Both the position numbers and the translations under genes were made by a program. The notes beneath the pieces were generated by a model, which had not been told where the DNA came from, ran no database searches, and worked only from the letters and a program-made list of their open reading frames with translations. From assembly GCF_005435165.1 (NCBI RefSeq), contig NZ_SGUC01000002.1, forward strand, positions 124,001 through 188,000: DNA of 64,000 nt. The letters are read 5' to 3'. Within the stretch, counting starts at the first letter, position 1; each line of letters opens with the position of its first letter. This DNA comes from Halorubrum sp. GN11_10-6_MGM. GTDB taxonomy: Archaea; Halobacteriota; Halobacteria; Halobacteriales; Haloferacaceae. Below, piece after piece: positions 16,972-25,407 of the stretch.

Positions 16972-18246
16972 ATGTCGCTGCCCGTCGAGATCGTCTTCGG
17001 CGTCTACCTCGGCGTCATCACCGGGATCGTCCCCGCGCTGGTGGCCGGGACCCTCGGGTTCGTGTTCAAGTACGTGACCGACGTGACGATCCCCGGGCTC
17101 GGGGTGGTCGTGCTGTCGCTCGCGATCGCCGGCGTCAACGGCGGCCTGCTCGCGCTCAACGACGAGACGATACGGTCATCGGAGCGCGCGCCGGCGATCC
17201 TCACGGCGATCGTCGTGGTGTTGATGATCTCGATGTACGCCCACGCGCAGGGCGACCGGCTCGGCGCCAGCGTTCCGAAGCGAATCTCGCTCAAGCAGCT
17301 CCGCGACCGGACGCTCTCGACCGACGTGATCGAGCTCGTCGGCGGCCGGGGGCGCGTCTCCGTCGAGGTCGCCGGCGAGGTGAACGACATGGAGGGGTAC
17401 CCGCCGCTGCCGGCCGACACGCGGCGCGCCATCCTCGACGGCGACTGGACGTTCCCCGCCGACCTCCCGCTCGCGGAGCTCGAAGACCGCTTCGCGGAGC
17501 GGCTCCGGACCGAACTCGACCTCGCCGACGTGGCGGTCCGGATCGACGAGCAGGCCCGCGCGACGGTCTCCGCCGCGCCGCCGACCGGTGCGCTCTCGAA
17601 GCGTGTCCCGGCCGGGAAGCGCGCAGTGTCGGTGTCGGCGCTCGTGCCGACCGGCATCGCCCGCGGCGACGTCGTCCGCGTGGTCACGCCCGACCTCGAC
17701 GCGGAGGGCGCCGTGATCGCCGCCCGGTCGAGCGGAGAGCCGGAGCCGGGCGCCGGCGCGCCGCCCGCGCCCGACTCTCCCGGCGGCGACGGCGCGACTC
17801 CGGACCCGGACGAGGACGCTCGGACCGACGGCGGCGAGGCCGAGGTCGCCGCCCCGCCGGCGGCGACCGCGCCAACGACGACCGGCGGCGAGGGACGGGT
17901 GACGCTCGCGCTCGACCGCTCCGAGGCGGCGGCGCTCCTCCGCGCCGACCGCGGGCGCGTGCTGGTGCTGTCGCGGGGCACCCGCCGCGAGTACGAGCTC
18001 ACGGCCCTCCTGCGGCGGGCCGGGAAGCGGTTCAGGAAGGTCTCCGTCGTCGCTGACGGTCCGTTGGACGGCCACACGATCGGCGAGGCGGAGGTCCGCG
18101 AGACGTACGACGTGGCCGTCCTCGCCGCCCGTCACGACTCGTGGCGCGTCGCGCCCGACGGGTCGCAGCCCCTGTCGGCGGGCGACGACCTGTTCGTCGT
18201 CGGGAGCCGAGACGCGCTCGACCGGTTCGCCGAGGTGGCGGCGTGA
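16972..18246 (+). CDS. membrane protein with RCK-C/TrkA-C domains
   Basis: This 424-residue protein has three N-terminal hydrophobic helices (about 5-30, 40-62 and 75-92) and a long cytoplasmic part. The C-terminus (KRFRKVSVVADGPLDGHTIGEAEVRE through GDDLFVVGSRDALDRF) has the RCK-C ligand-binding pattern. An earlier region is a probable diverged copy. A Pro/Asp/Gly-rich linker lies near residues 245-305. No pore filter is present, so it is not a channel by itself. Its end overlaps the next gene by 4 bp (GTGA). Confidence 0.75.
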   Translation: MSLPVEIVFGVYLGVITGIVPALVAGTLGFVFKYVTDVTIPGLGVVVLSLAIAGVNGGLLALNDETIRSSERAPAILTAIVVVLMISMYAHAQGDRLGASVPKRISLKQLRDRTLSTDVIELVGGRGRVSVEVAGEVNDMEGYPPLPADTRRAILDGDWTFPADLPLAELEDRFAERLRTELDLADVAVRIDEQARATVSAAPPTGALSKRVPAGKRAVSVSALVPTGIARGDVVRVVTPDLDAEGAVIAARSSGEPEPGAGAPPAPDSPGGDGATPDPDEDARTDGGEAEVAAPPAATAPTTTGGEGRVTLALDRSEAAALLRADRGRVLVLSRGTRREYELTALLRRAGKRFRKVSVVADGPLDGHTIGEAEVRETYDVAVLAARHDSWRVAPDGSQPLSAGDDLFVVGSRDALDRFAEVAA

Positions 18247-19595
18247 CCCCCGCGCTCGCCGTCCTCGCCGCCGTCGACGCGGCCCTCGCTTCCTTCACCG
18301 CCGTCGACGCGGTCCCCGTCGTCCTCGCCGCCGTCGACGTCGGCTTCGCCCAGCCGCGGCAGGCGGCGGTCACCCTCCTCACGTTCGCGGTCGTCGCCGT
18401 CCTCGTCGCCGGGGGCGCGGCGCTGGCGTACCGCTGGTACTTCCGGACGGAGATCCCCGAGGGAGTGACCGGCCTGCTCGGCGTTTCGGTCGTCGCGCTG
18501 TACCTCAACACGACCTCGCTGGGGTCGGTCGCGGTCGGCGACAACCCGGCGCTGTTGGCGCCGGAAAGCGTCTTCTTCAACCTCGTCTCGCTCGGCGTCG
18601 CGGCGGTGCTCGCTCCCGTCGGTCGGTACGCGGGCGATCGCCTCGCGGTCGACGTGTTCGCCCTCTCCGGCGCCAAGCAGCTCGAAGGGGAACTGAGCGG
18701 CGTCGTCCGCGCGGTCGGACGGTTCACCGCGGTGACGCTCCCGCCGGCCGACGAGATCGGCGACATGGACACGTACGACCCCGTCTCGCCGGAGAAGAAG
18801 GCCGAGCTCGCGGAGACGACGCTGCTGTTCCCGCGGAAGCTCTCGGAGGCGGACCTTCGGGAGCGACTCGTCGGCCGACTCAAAGACGAGTACGGCGTCG
18901 GCTACGTCGACGTCGACCTCGGCGCGGACGGAGCCGTCGACTACTTCGCGGTCGGCTCCCGCGCCGCGGGGCTCGGCCCGACGCTCGCGCCGGGGTCGGC
19001 GGCGATCGCGGTGTCGGCCGACCCGCCGAACAACGCCACCGTCGGCGACACGGTTCAGCTGTGGCGCGACGAGCCGGAGCCGGAGCGCGTCGCGACCGGC
19101 GAGCTGCGCGGCGTCGCCGGCGACGCGGTCACCGTCGCGCTCGACGAGTCGGACGCCGAACGGCTGACGGACGAGGAGGGGTATCGGGTCGTGACGCTTC
19201 CCGCGGAGCCGCAGGCGGACCGAGAGTTCGCCTCGCTGCTGCGGAACGCGGACGAGACGATGGCCTCGGTGACAGTCTCGGCCGGGAGCGACCTCGACGG
19301 CAGCACCGTCGGTGAGGTCGGCGCCGTCGTCGCCGCGGTCCGCCCGTCGGGGGGGTCCGTTCAGCCGATCCCGCCGCGCGCGTACGCCTTCGGCGCCGAC
19401 GACTTGGTGTACCTCGTCGGGCGCCCGGACGCGATCCGGTCGTTCGAGGCGGCCGCCGCGGCCCGGCGAGGGGAGGACATCGACGGCCGGTCGGCGACGG
19501 GCGACGGCGATCCGGACGACCCCGACGGGGGAGCCGACCCCCTCGACGGCGAAGCGACCCGCTCGGACGCCGCCGACGGGACGCAACGCTCTTGA
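18243..19595 (+). CDS. membrane protein with RCK-C/TrkA-C domains, partner of preceding gene
   Basis: The GTG at 18243 inside the preceding gene's last codons is the likely start, giving 450 residues and a GTGA overlap that implies coupling. Hydrophobic helices lie near residues 38-62, 76-93 and 108-122. The cytoplasmic part repeats the partner's architecture: SVTVSAGSDLDGSTVGEVG to ADDLVYLVGRPDAIRSF is an RCK-C-like domain. The two proteins look like diverged paralogues and may form a hetero-oligomer that senses a small ligand, by inference with K+ transport. Confidence 0.75.
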   Translation: MTPALAVLAAVDAALASFTAVDAVPVVLAAVDVGFAQPRQAAVTLLTFAVVAVLVAGGAALAYRWYFRTEIPEGVTGLLGVSVVALYLNTTSLGSVAVGDNPALLAPESVFFNLVSLGVAAVLAPVGRYAGDRLAVDVFALSGAKQLEGELSGVVRAVGRFTAVTLPPADEIGDMDTYDPVSPEKKAELAETTLLFPRKLSEADLRERLVGRLKDEYGVGYVDVDLGADGAVDYFAVGSRAAGLGPTLAPGSAAIAVSADPPNNATVGDTVQLWRDEPEPERVATGELRGVAGDAVTVALDESDAERLTDEEGYRVVTLPAEPQADREFASLLRNADETMASVTVSAGSDLDGSTVGEVGAVVAAVRPSGGSVQPIPPRAYAFGADDLVYLVGRPDAIRSFEAAAAARRGEDIDGRSATGDGDPDDPDGGADPLDGEATRSDAADGTQRS

Positions 19596-19617
19596 GCCGC
19601 GCGCGCGGCGATCCGCC

Positions 19618-19890
19618 ATGGAGTGGAAGCTGTTCGCCGACCTCGCCGAGATCGCGGGCGACCGGGTCGTGACCGTCGACGCGGAGCCGGGCGAGACGGT
19701 CGGCGACGCGCTCGACGCGCTGCTGGACGCGCATCCCGACCTCAGGGAGCGCGTCATCGAGGACGGAACCGTCGCGGACCACATCAACGTCCTCCGGAAC
19801 GGGCAGAGCGTCCGCCGCGACGACGGGCTCGACGCGACGCTGGAGGCCGGCGACGAGCTGGCGCTGTTCCCGCCGGTGAGCGGCGGGTAG
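19618..19890 (+). CDS. ubiquitin-like small archaeal modifier protein / MoaD-type
   Basis: This 90-residue beta-grasp protein opens MEWKLFADLAEIAGDRVV, has the internal INVLRNGQSVRR and ends in PPVSGG. The terminal Gly-Gly is the site that an E1-like enzyme (UbaA) adenylates. The layout fits SAMP1 of Haloferax, which is both a protein modifier and the sulfur carrier for molybdopterin. It lies 22 bp after the K+-linked gene. Which of the two roles dominates cannot be read from sequence. Confidence 0.88.
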   Translation: MEWKLFADLAEIAGDRVVTVDAEPGETVGDALDALLDAHPDLRERVIEDGTVADHINVLRNGQSVRRDDGLDATLEAGDELALFPPVSGG

Positions 19891-19963
19891 CAGAGCCGCG
19901 ACGTCGCGGGCGACTCACGCCCGGATCGGTCGTTTCAAACGCGCGCCGGCCCCATCCGGAGCC

Positions 19964-21049
19964 ATGACCGACAGCGACGATGGGGCGCGGGACGACGCCG
20001 ACCACGACCACAGCGACGACGCGCACGACGGCCACGAGCCGCACCGCGAGGAGTTCGGCGAGGACCCGGTGGGGCACACGCGCGCGACCGCCGGGATGAC
20101 GGTGAGCGAGCTCGTCGAGGGCTACGGGGACGCCGGGATCGGCGCCGCCGCCGTCAACGAGGCGGGCGACGTGCTCGCTGAGATGTTCGAGAACGACGAC
20201 TGTACCGTGTTCCTCTCGCTCGCCGGCGCGATGGTGCCCGCGGGGATGCGCCGGATCGTCGCCGACCTGATCCGCGACGGCTACGTCGACGCGCTGGTGA
20301 CCACCGGGGCGAACCTCACGCACGACGCCATCGAGGCGATCGGCGGCAAACACCACCACGGGCGGACTCACGACCCCGAGAAGAGCCTCCGCGAGCACGA
20401 CGAGGGGCTCCGCGACGAGGGCGTCGACCGCATCTACAACGTCTACCTCCCGCAGGAGCACTTCGCGGAGTTCGAGGGCCACCTCCGCGAGGAGGTGTTC
20501 CCGGCGCTGGAGGCCGACCCGGACGCGGACGGCACCGACGCCGTCTCCATCGCGGACCTCACGCGGGAGCTCGGCCGCGCGAACGCTGAGGTGAACGAGC
20601 GCGACGGCGTCCCGGAGGGGCCGGGCGTCGCGGCCGCGGCCTACGAGTGCGACGTGCCGGTCTACTGTCCCGCGGTCCAAGACTCCGTGTTGGGGCTTCA
20701 GGCGTGGATGTACGCCCAGACCGCGGACTTCACCCTCGACGCGCTCGCCGACATGACGGAGCTGACCGACCTCGCGTTCGAGGCCGACGACGCGGGCTGC
20801 CTGCTCGTCGGCGGCGGCGTCCCGAAGAACTTCACGCTCCAGACGATGCTCGTGACGCCGCGCGCGTACGACTACGCCGTCCAGATCACGATGGATCCCG
20901 AGGCGACCGGCGGGCTCTCGGGCGCGACCCTCGAAGAGGCGCGCTCGTGGGGGAAGCTGGAGAAGGACGCGCGCAACGCCTCCGTCTACGGCGACGCGAC
21001 GGTGATGCTCCCGATGCTCGTCGCCGCCGCCCGCGACCGCGTGGAGTAG
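19964..21049 (+). CDS. dhs: deoxyhypusine synthase
   Basis: This 361-residue enzyme modifies one lysine of aIF5A using an aminopropyl/aminobutyl group from a polyamine and NAD. The catalytic lysine is in EEARSWGKLEKDA near residue 330. NAD-site regions include LVTTGANLTHDAIEAIGG and VPVYCPAVQDS. A His/Asp-rich N-terminal stretch of about 25 residues is extra compared with eukaryotic enzymes. aIF5A itself is not in the window. Confidence 0.95.
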   Translation: MTDSDDGARDDADHDHSDDAHDGHEPHREEFGEDPVGHTRATAGMTVSELVEGYGDAGIGAAAVNEAGDVLAEMFENDDCTVFLSLAGAMVPAGMRRIVADLIRDGYVDALVTTGANLTHDAIEAIGGKHHHGRTHDPEKSLREHDEGLRDEGVDRIYNVYLPQEHFAEFEGHLREEVFPALEADPDADGTDAVSIADLTRELGRANAEVNERDGVPEGPGVAAAAYECDVPVYCPAVQDSVLGLQAWMYAQTADFTLDALADMTELTDLAFEADDAGCLLVGGGVPKNFTLQTMLVTPRAYDYAVQITMDPEATGGLSGATLEEARSWGKLEKDARNASVYGDATVMLPMLVAAARDRVE

Positions 21050-21080
21050 GAGCGCGAGTGCGGCCCTGACCGCACAACTG

Positions 21081-21313
21081 TTTATAAAACAATCCGCGGT
21101 GGCGCGTGCCTGCGAGCGGCCGCCGGGGGCGGCCGCGAGACAGCACGCGCGAGGGAGTCGCGAACGGAGTGAGCGACGAGGCTGGGGAGGCGTGAGGTGC
21201 GGTTGCGGTGCTGTGCGGGGCGGGACTCAAAGGGGCAGTCGCGAGCGCACCGAGCCGTCGCGGCTGGGGCTTGGGCGGTGTTCGCAGTCGATCCGTCAGC
21301 AACCATTTATAAA
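21081..21313 (+). repeat. structured dispersed repeat, copy 2 (candidate ncRNA)
   Basis: TATA-like tttataaa (21081-21088) is followed by a nested hairpin: outer arms GCGCGTGC (21102-21109) and GCACGCGC (21143-21150), inner arms CGGCCGCC/GGCGGCCG. Helix 2 is short (GTCGC 21157-21161, GCGAC 21173-21177). The invariant core is 21178-21197. Helix 3 pairs CAGTCGCGA (21236-21244) with TCGCGGCTG (21258-21266), including a G-U wobble. The tail ends in tttataaa (21306-21313); a partial extra tail continues to about 21355. It lies between the convergent dhs and LLM genes. Confidence 0.85.
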
Positions 21314-21404
21314 TAAACCGCTGGGGTTTTGCGGTGTCCGTCACCGTCGGTCGACTTCTCCACCTAACTGAGCAATTGAGAACGTCCACCGCCCCCAAAC
21401 CGAC

Positions 21405-22439
21405 CTACTCTCGCCCGTCCAGATCCATCGCCTCGGCGAGCAGCGCGTGCGACTCCAAGGCGCCCTCGTGATCGGGCACCGTGTGCTGGATCATCATCTC
21501 GTCGACGCCCACCCGGTCGGCCAACTGCTCCAGCAACCCGCGGATCGTCTCCGGGCTCCCCGAGATCGAGCGCGGCCACTCGTCGGCGTCCAGCGTCGCG
21601 GGCGTCGGCTCGGGGGCGCCGCCGAGCTCGTCGACCGCCTCCTCGACGGTCGGTGTCTCGTCGCCGAGTTCGCCGCGCTGCATCCGCCGGAACGTCGCCT
21701 CGGCGGGCGCGCGCCGCCGAGCCGCCGCCTCGTCGGTCTCCGCGGCGACCGCGTTGACCGCCACCATCCCCCGCGGTTCGTCGAGGCCGCTGAGCCCGGT
21801 CTCGGGGTCGAACGCCTCGCGGTAGGCCGCGAACGCGCGCTCGGCGAACCCCGGGCGGATGAACCCCGCGAAGCAGTAGCGGAGTCCCAACTCCCCCGCG
21901 ATCTCGCCGCTCGACGGACTCGATCCGAGCACCCACGGGACGGCCGGCCCGTCGGCCGATCCCGGCACCGAGAGGTCGCCGTACGGGTGGTCCGCGGGGT
22001 AGTCGTCGCGGAGGTGGTTCACGACCGCGGTGATCCGCTCGCGGTGGTCCTCGTTCGGGTTCTCGACGCGGCGGTCGGTGCCGAGCGCGCGGTCCGACGC
22101 GGGCGAGCCGTTCGCGCGCCCCATCCCGATGTCGACGCGGCCGGGCGCCAGCCCGTCGAGGACGCCGAACGACTCGGCCACCTTGAACGGCGCGTAGTGG
22201 TTGAGCAGCACGGCCCCGCTCCCGAGTCGGATCGAGTCGGTCGCCCCCGCGAGCCGCCCGAGCAGCACCTCGGGCGTGGTGCCCGCGAGTCGGTCGCCCA
22301 TCCCGTGGTGTTCGGCGACCCAGAACCGCTCGTACCCCAGCCGCTCTGCGTGTTTCGCGGCCTCGACGGTGTTCGCGAACGCGTCCGCCGCGGTGCCGCC
22401 GCGGGGGACCGGCGAGAGGTCGACGACAGACAGGTCCAT
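21405..22439 (-). CDS. LLM class flavin-dependent oxidoreductase
   Basis: This 344-residue luciferase-like TIM barrel begins LSVVDLSPVPRGGTAADA. Family motifs include GYERFWVAEHHG, LGSGAVLLNHYAPFKVAE, and APGRVDIGMGRA. The length and single-domain layout fit the MsnO8-type group. Such enzymes use FMN or F420; the phosphate-binding pattern does not let me decide which. The substrate is unknown. It is monocistronic and converges on repeat copy 2. Confidence 0.88.
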   Translation of the reverse strand: MDLSVVDLSPVPRGGTAADAFANTVEAAKHAERLGYERFWVAEHHGMGDRLAGTTPEVLLGRLAGATDSIRLGSGAVLLNHYAPFKVAESFGVLDGLAPGRVDIGMGRANGSPASDRALGTDRRVENPNEDHRERITAVVNHLRDDYPADHPYGDLSVPGSADGPAVPWVLGSSPSSGEIAGELGLRYCFAGFIRPGFAERAFAAYREAFDPETGLSGLDEPRGMVAVNAVAAETDEAAARRRAPAEATFRRMQRGELGDETPTVEEAVDELGGAPEPTPATLDADEWPRSISGSPETIRGLLEQLADRVGVDEMMIQHTVPDHEGALESHALLAEAMDLDGRE

Positions 22440-22566
22440 ATCTCCGGTCGGCGACCGCTCCGGGAAACGGTTGGGGTCCCGGCGGTATCGTGGCGGAACG
22501 GGACCTCCAGATTACGAACGCGCTGCTACGCGAACGGAAACGAGAAGAACTCCGAGAAAACGCCGT

Positions 22567-22743
22567 TCAGTTGTCGCCGGTCTTCGACTGCCACGCGTAG
22601 TCGCGCCGGGAGGCGGACTCGCCGAAGCCGCACGAGGAGCAGCGCTCCTTCTTGACGTGGTAGGACTTCTCGCCGCAGCGTCGACACTTCACGTGAACCG
22701 TCTTGTTCTTTTTCCCCTGAGAGGGCGTACCTGCTCCGGTCAT
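22567..22743 (-). CDS. rpl37e: large-subunit ribosomal protein L37e
   Basis: This 58-residue zinc protein has [16 protein letters not shown] and CSSCGF, two CxxC pairs that form the L37e zinc ribbon. The N-terminus is [20 protein letters not shown] and the C-terminus ends WQSKTGDN. Its ATG overlaps the stop of the upstream lsm gene by 4 bp (ATGA), a conserved archaeal arrangement that implies translational coupling. Confidence 0.97.
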   Translation of the reverse strand: MTGAGTPSQGKKNKTVHVKCRRCGEKSYHVKKERCSSCGFGESASRRDYAWQSKTGDN

Positions 22744-22982
22744 GCTTTGATGGTGACGACGTTATCGCCGCGTATAATCGTTGTGTCTTCGATCGCGACC
22801 GCGAACTCGCCGTCGAGGTCGTCGTCGACGCGGTCGTCCACGTCGCTTTCGGGCTCGATGACGACGTTCATGTGCTGGTCGTAGCCGCCCAAGATTCCGT
22901 AGTAGGTCGTGCCGTCCTTCAGGTGAACCGTCACCGGCTCCTCCAGCGACGCTTCGAGCACGTCGAGGGGTCGTCCACTCAT
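22740..22982 (-). CDS. lsm: Sm-like RNA-binding protein (Lsm)
   Basis: This 80-residue Sm-fold protein starts at the ATG at 22982. The Sm1 motif is visible in [27 protein letters not shown] and Sm2 in [14 protein letters not shown]. Archaeal Lsm proteins form rings that bind U-rich RNA. An Asp-rich loop ([15 protein letters not shown]) lengthens the variable segment between the motifs. A TATA element (ggtatttttatt, about 23007-23019) predicts a leader of about 5 nt. The gene heads the lsm-rpl37e operon. Confidence 0.95.
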   Translation of the reverse strand: MSGRPLDVLEASLEEPVTVHLKDGTTYYGILGGYDQHMNVVIEPESDVDDRVDDDLDGEFAVAIEDTTIIRGDNVVTIKA

Positions 22983-23150
22983 TGTCCGTATCGCCGCCCG
23001 TCGCGGTAATAAAAATACCGGGACGACGACTCCGACGGCGCTCGCCGCCACCGACCGCAGTCGCCCCGTGAGGTCACGGCCGCCCACACCGACCGATCGC
23101 AGACTCACTCCCGCGGGTCGCCGTCGCTCACTCCCGCGAGTCGCCGTCGC

Positions 23151-24479
23151 TCACGCCAGCCGCTCGCGCACGAACGCCGTCGTCGCCGGAACGGCGCCCG
23201 CGTACAGGTCGACGTACGCCAACTCCGCCTGCGTCCGACGCGGCGAGGCGTACCCCTCTTCGATGCGGTCGGCGACGTACGCGAGCGTCTCCACCCCGGG
23301 TCGGACGAGCCGCCTCGCGAGCGGCCCGCCCCTCTCGACCGCGTCGCGAACCGCCGTGTGCGCCCGCTCCGCGGCCGATCGGACTGACGACTCCGAGGGT
23401 ACTTCCCGGAACCGCCCGTCGCCGATCTCGGCGACCGCCCGGCGGCGCGCCTCGATGTCGGCCAGGCCGGTGCCGGCCTCGATCACGGCGGTCGCGTGTT
23501 CGCCGGCGTCGGCCGCCCGCTCCGCGTCCGTCACCGCCGACTCGGCCCGTCGCCCGCTCACGGCGAGCAGCTCCTGTGCGACCGTTCCGCTCAGGTCCTC
23601 GTCTCCCGACGGCGTTCCGTCGTTAGTCCGCCGCCGAACGGCCGCGCGCGTCCGGCTCACCGACCCCCGTAACTGCCCGGCCGCCGCGACCAGCGACGCC
23701 CACTGCGAGGTCGCTCCGTCGCGCCCGTCGAGGTACGCGTCTCGGAGTCCCTCGGCGTCGCTCGCGGCTGCCCGTGCGCGCTCGACGTGACCGACGACCT
23801 CGCCGGCTCGGAAGGGCTCGGCGATCGGGTCGTCCGGATACGTCACCCGCGGCTCGACGTGTCTCGCGCACTCCGCGAGCAGCGACTCGACCGGCTCGTA
23901 CGCCAACACCGCCGCCGCGGGCGACTCGGCCCGGTACTCCAGTCCCGACGCGAGCGCCCCGCGGTCGTCGCGGACCGCGCGGCGCCGGGCGGCGAGGTCC
24001 ACGCCGTCGTCGGTTCCGGTGGCGGCCCGGTGCGCGCCGCGGACCGCCGCGGCGTCTTCTCGACGGTGACGCCACGCGGAGAGGTCGTCGACCGGCCAGC
24101 CGTCGGGTATCTCGGCGTTCGCGCGCCGACTCGCCCGCTCGCGGTCGTCGCCGATCGCCGCGGCGACCGCCTCGTTCGGGATCGACGCCTCGGCCGGGAC
24201 GGCGTCGAGCAGCTCGCGGGTCCGCGACTCGTGCGTCGATGCGAGCGACTCGGGAACGGTCACGGGGAACGGCGACGCCGGCCACTCGACCGGGCCGACG
24301 GCGTCGGACGGGAGCGACGCGGGCGCCTCCCGACGCTCCTCGCCGCCGGCGAACGGGACCCCCGAACACCCCGCCGTCGCCGCGGCGCCGGCCGCCGCGA
24401 TCCCGGCGAGGAACCCGCGACGCGACCGCGATTCGCGACGCGGCTCGGACTCGCGATGCGACTCGGACTCGCGGGTCAC
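23151..24479 (-). CDS. Tat-exported lipoprotein of unknown function
   Basis: This 442-residue protein has a twin-arginine signal (SRRGFLAGIAAAGAAATAGC) with a lipobox Cys at about residue 38. Lipid anchoring on the outer face of the membrane is therefore expected. The mature part is almost all helical, rich in Ala, Arg and Glu, with no Cys or enzyme motif. An upstream extension (RESESHRESEPRRESRS) is repetitive. It overlaps the preceding lipoprotein gene by 4 bp, so the two are co-transcribed. I do not recognise the family. Confidence 0.7.
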   Translation of the reverse strand: MTRESESHRESEPRRESRSRRGFLAGIAAAGAAATAGCSGVPFAGGEERREAPASLPSDAVGPVEWPASPFPVTVPESLASTHESRTRELLDAVPAEASIPNEAVAAAIGDDRERASRRANAEIPDGWPVDDLSAWRHRREDAAAVRGAHRAATGTDDGVDLAARRRAVRDDRGALASGLEYRAESPAAAVLAYEPVESLLAECARHVEPRVTYPDDPIAEPFRAGEVVGHVERARAAASDAEGLRDAYLDGRDGATSQWASLVAAAGQLRGSVSRTRAAVRRRTNDGTPSGDEDLSGTVAQELLAVSGRRAESAVTDAERAADAGEHATAVIEAGTGLADIEARRRAVAEIGDGRFREVPSESSVRSAAERAHTAVRDAVERGGPLARRLVRPGVETLAYVADRIEEGYASPRRTQAELAYVDLYAGAVPATTAFVRERLA

Positions 24480-25132
24480 GCGTCACCACCGCCGGAGCCG
24501 GCCGCGGCCGACGCGTTGAACACGGTCGGCGGCTCTCCTCGCCGACAGGACCCGCTCATCCCGCTGCCGCTCCCGGTCGAGCGGTCGGCGGCGACGGGGA
24601 GGCGGATCGCGAACCCGACGGTGTGGATCGCGTCCGCGTCGCAATCGACGTCCGCCGGGCGGTACGCCTGACAGAAGTCGGCGTGGGGGTGGAGGTCACC
24701 GTTCGCGAGCTCGTCGGGCTCGACGGACACGGACCGGAACCGGATCTCCCGACACGCCCGCACGGGCATCGCGAGGAGGTACGCCGACGCCGACTCGAAG
24801 TCGGTGGCAGCGAGGAACGTCCGGAGCCGCTCGCCCGCGCCCGTCCCGGCGAACGTGAGTTCGTCGATATCCGTCGCCGTGACCAACACGCGCCGCGTGC
24901 TGCGACGTTGGACCGCGCGCTCGTCCGTCGACAGCGACGGGAGCTCGTCGCCCTCGGCGACCAGCGCGCCGCCGCGCTCGTCGCGCGCCTTCTCCAGTTC
25001 GTAGTCGTCGATCCGTCGTTCGTCGCTGCTCGGGTAGCTGTTCGACGCGGAGTCGCTGCCCGAGCAGCCGGCGAGGGCGGCGAGACCTGACGCGGCCGCG
25101 AGGAGGGCTCGGCGGCGGGGAACGTCTCCCAT
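24476..25132 (-). CDS. Tat-exported lipoprotein of unknown function, first gene of pair
   Basis: This 218-residue protein begins MGDVPRRRALLAAASGLAALAGCSG, a twin-arginine lipoprotein signal. The mature part looks like a single mixed alpha/beta domain, with RRVLVTATDIDELTFAG and YLLAMPVRACREIRFRS. Three Cys residues in the second half (ACREI, HADFCQ, VDCDAD) could form disulfides outside the cell, and another lies in SGSCRRG. The neighbour downstream is also a lipoprotein. Function is unknown. Confidence 0.7.
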   Translation of the reverse strand: MGDVPRRRALLAAASGLAALAGCSGSDSASNSYPSSDERRIDDYELEKARDERGGALVAEGDELPSLSTDERAVQRRSTRRVLVTATDIDELTFAGTGAGERLRTFLAATDFESASAYLLAMPVRACREIRFRSVSVEPDELANGDLHPHADFCQAYRPADVDCDADAIHTVGFAIRLPVAADRSTGSGSGMSGSCRRGEPPTVFNASAAAGSGGGDA

Positions 25133-25234
25133 CGGCGGCGATTCGGCCGAGAGCGGGAAACGCTTTGTGGGAAACGCCGCGCCTCGGCCCCTCGGCGTTC
25201 GGTTCGGACGCCGCTCCGGGACCGAACCCGGGAG

Positions 25235-25278
25235 TTTTTAACGTGCGCGGGAGTACGCCGAGGTACCACACTCCCGCG
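25235..25278 (+). promoter_or_regulatory. RNase J promoter with inverted repeat over the start site
   Basis: A TATA element (tttttaac, 25235-25242) predicts initiation near 25262. An inverted repeat, CGCGGGAGT (25246-25254) and ACTCCCGCG (25270-25278), 9 bp per arm with a 15-nt loop, is centred on that point. Placed there, it reads as an operator rather than an RNA hairpin. The distance to the rnj ATG leaves a leader of about 145 nt, long for a haloarchaeon. Confidence 0.55.
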
Positions 25279-25407
25279 GGACACGGTGAGTCGCGGTGGC
25301 TCGGCCGTAGCGGGGCCTTCAACGACGCGCGGTAGGACGCAGCGCTGACGGCTCCTTGCGGGGTTTCAGTGACCGACGCCGACCACGGCGTCAGACACGA
25401 CAACACC

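Noticed and set aside
18141..18242. ATG start 34 codons upstream for the second RCK-C protein
   Set aside because: It lies inside the preceding gene and adds an Arg-rich stretch; the GTG at 18243 with a GTGA overlap fits better.
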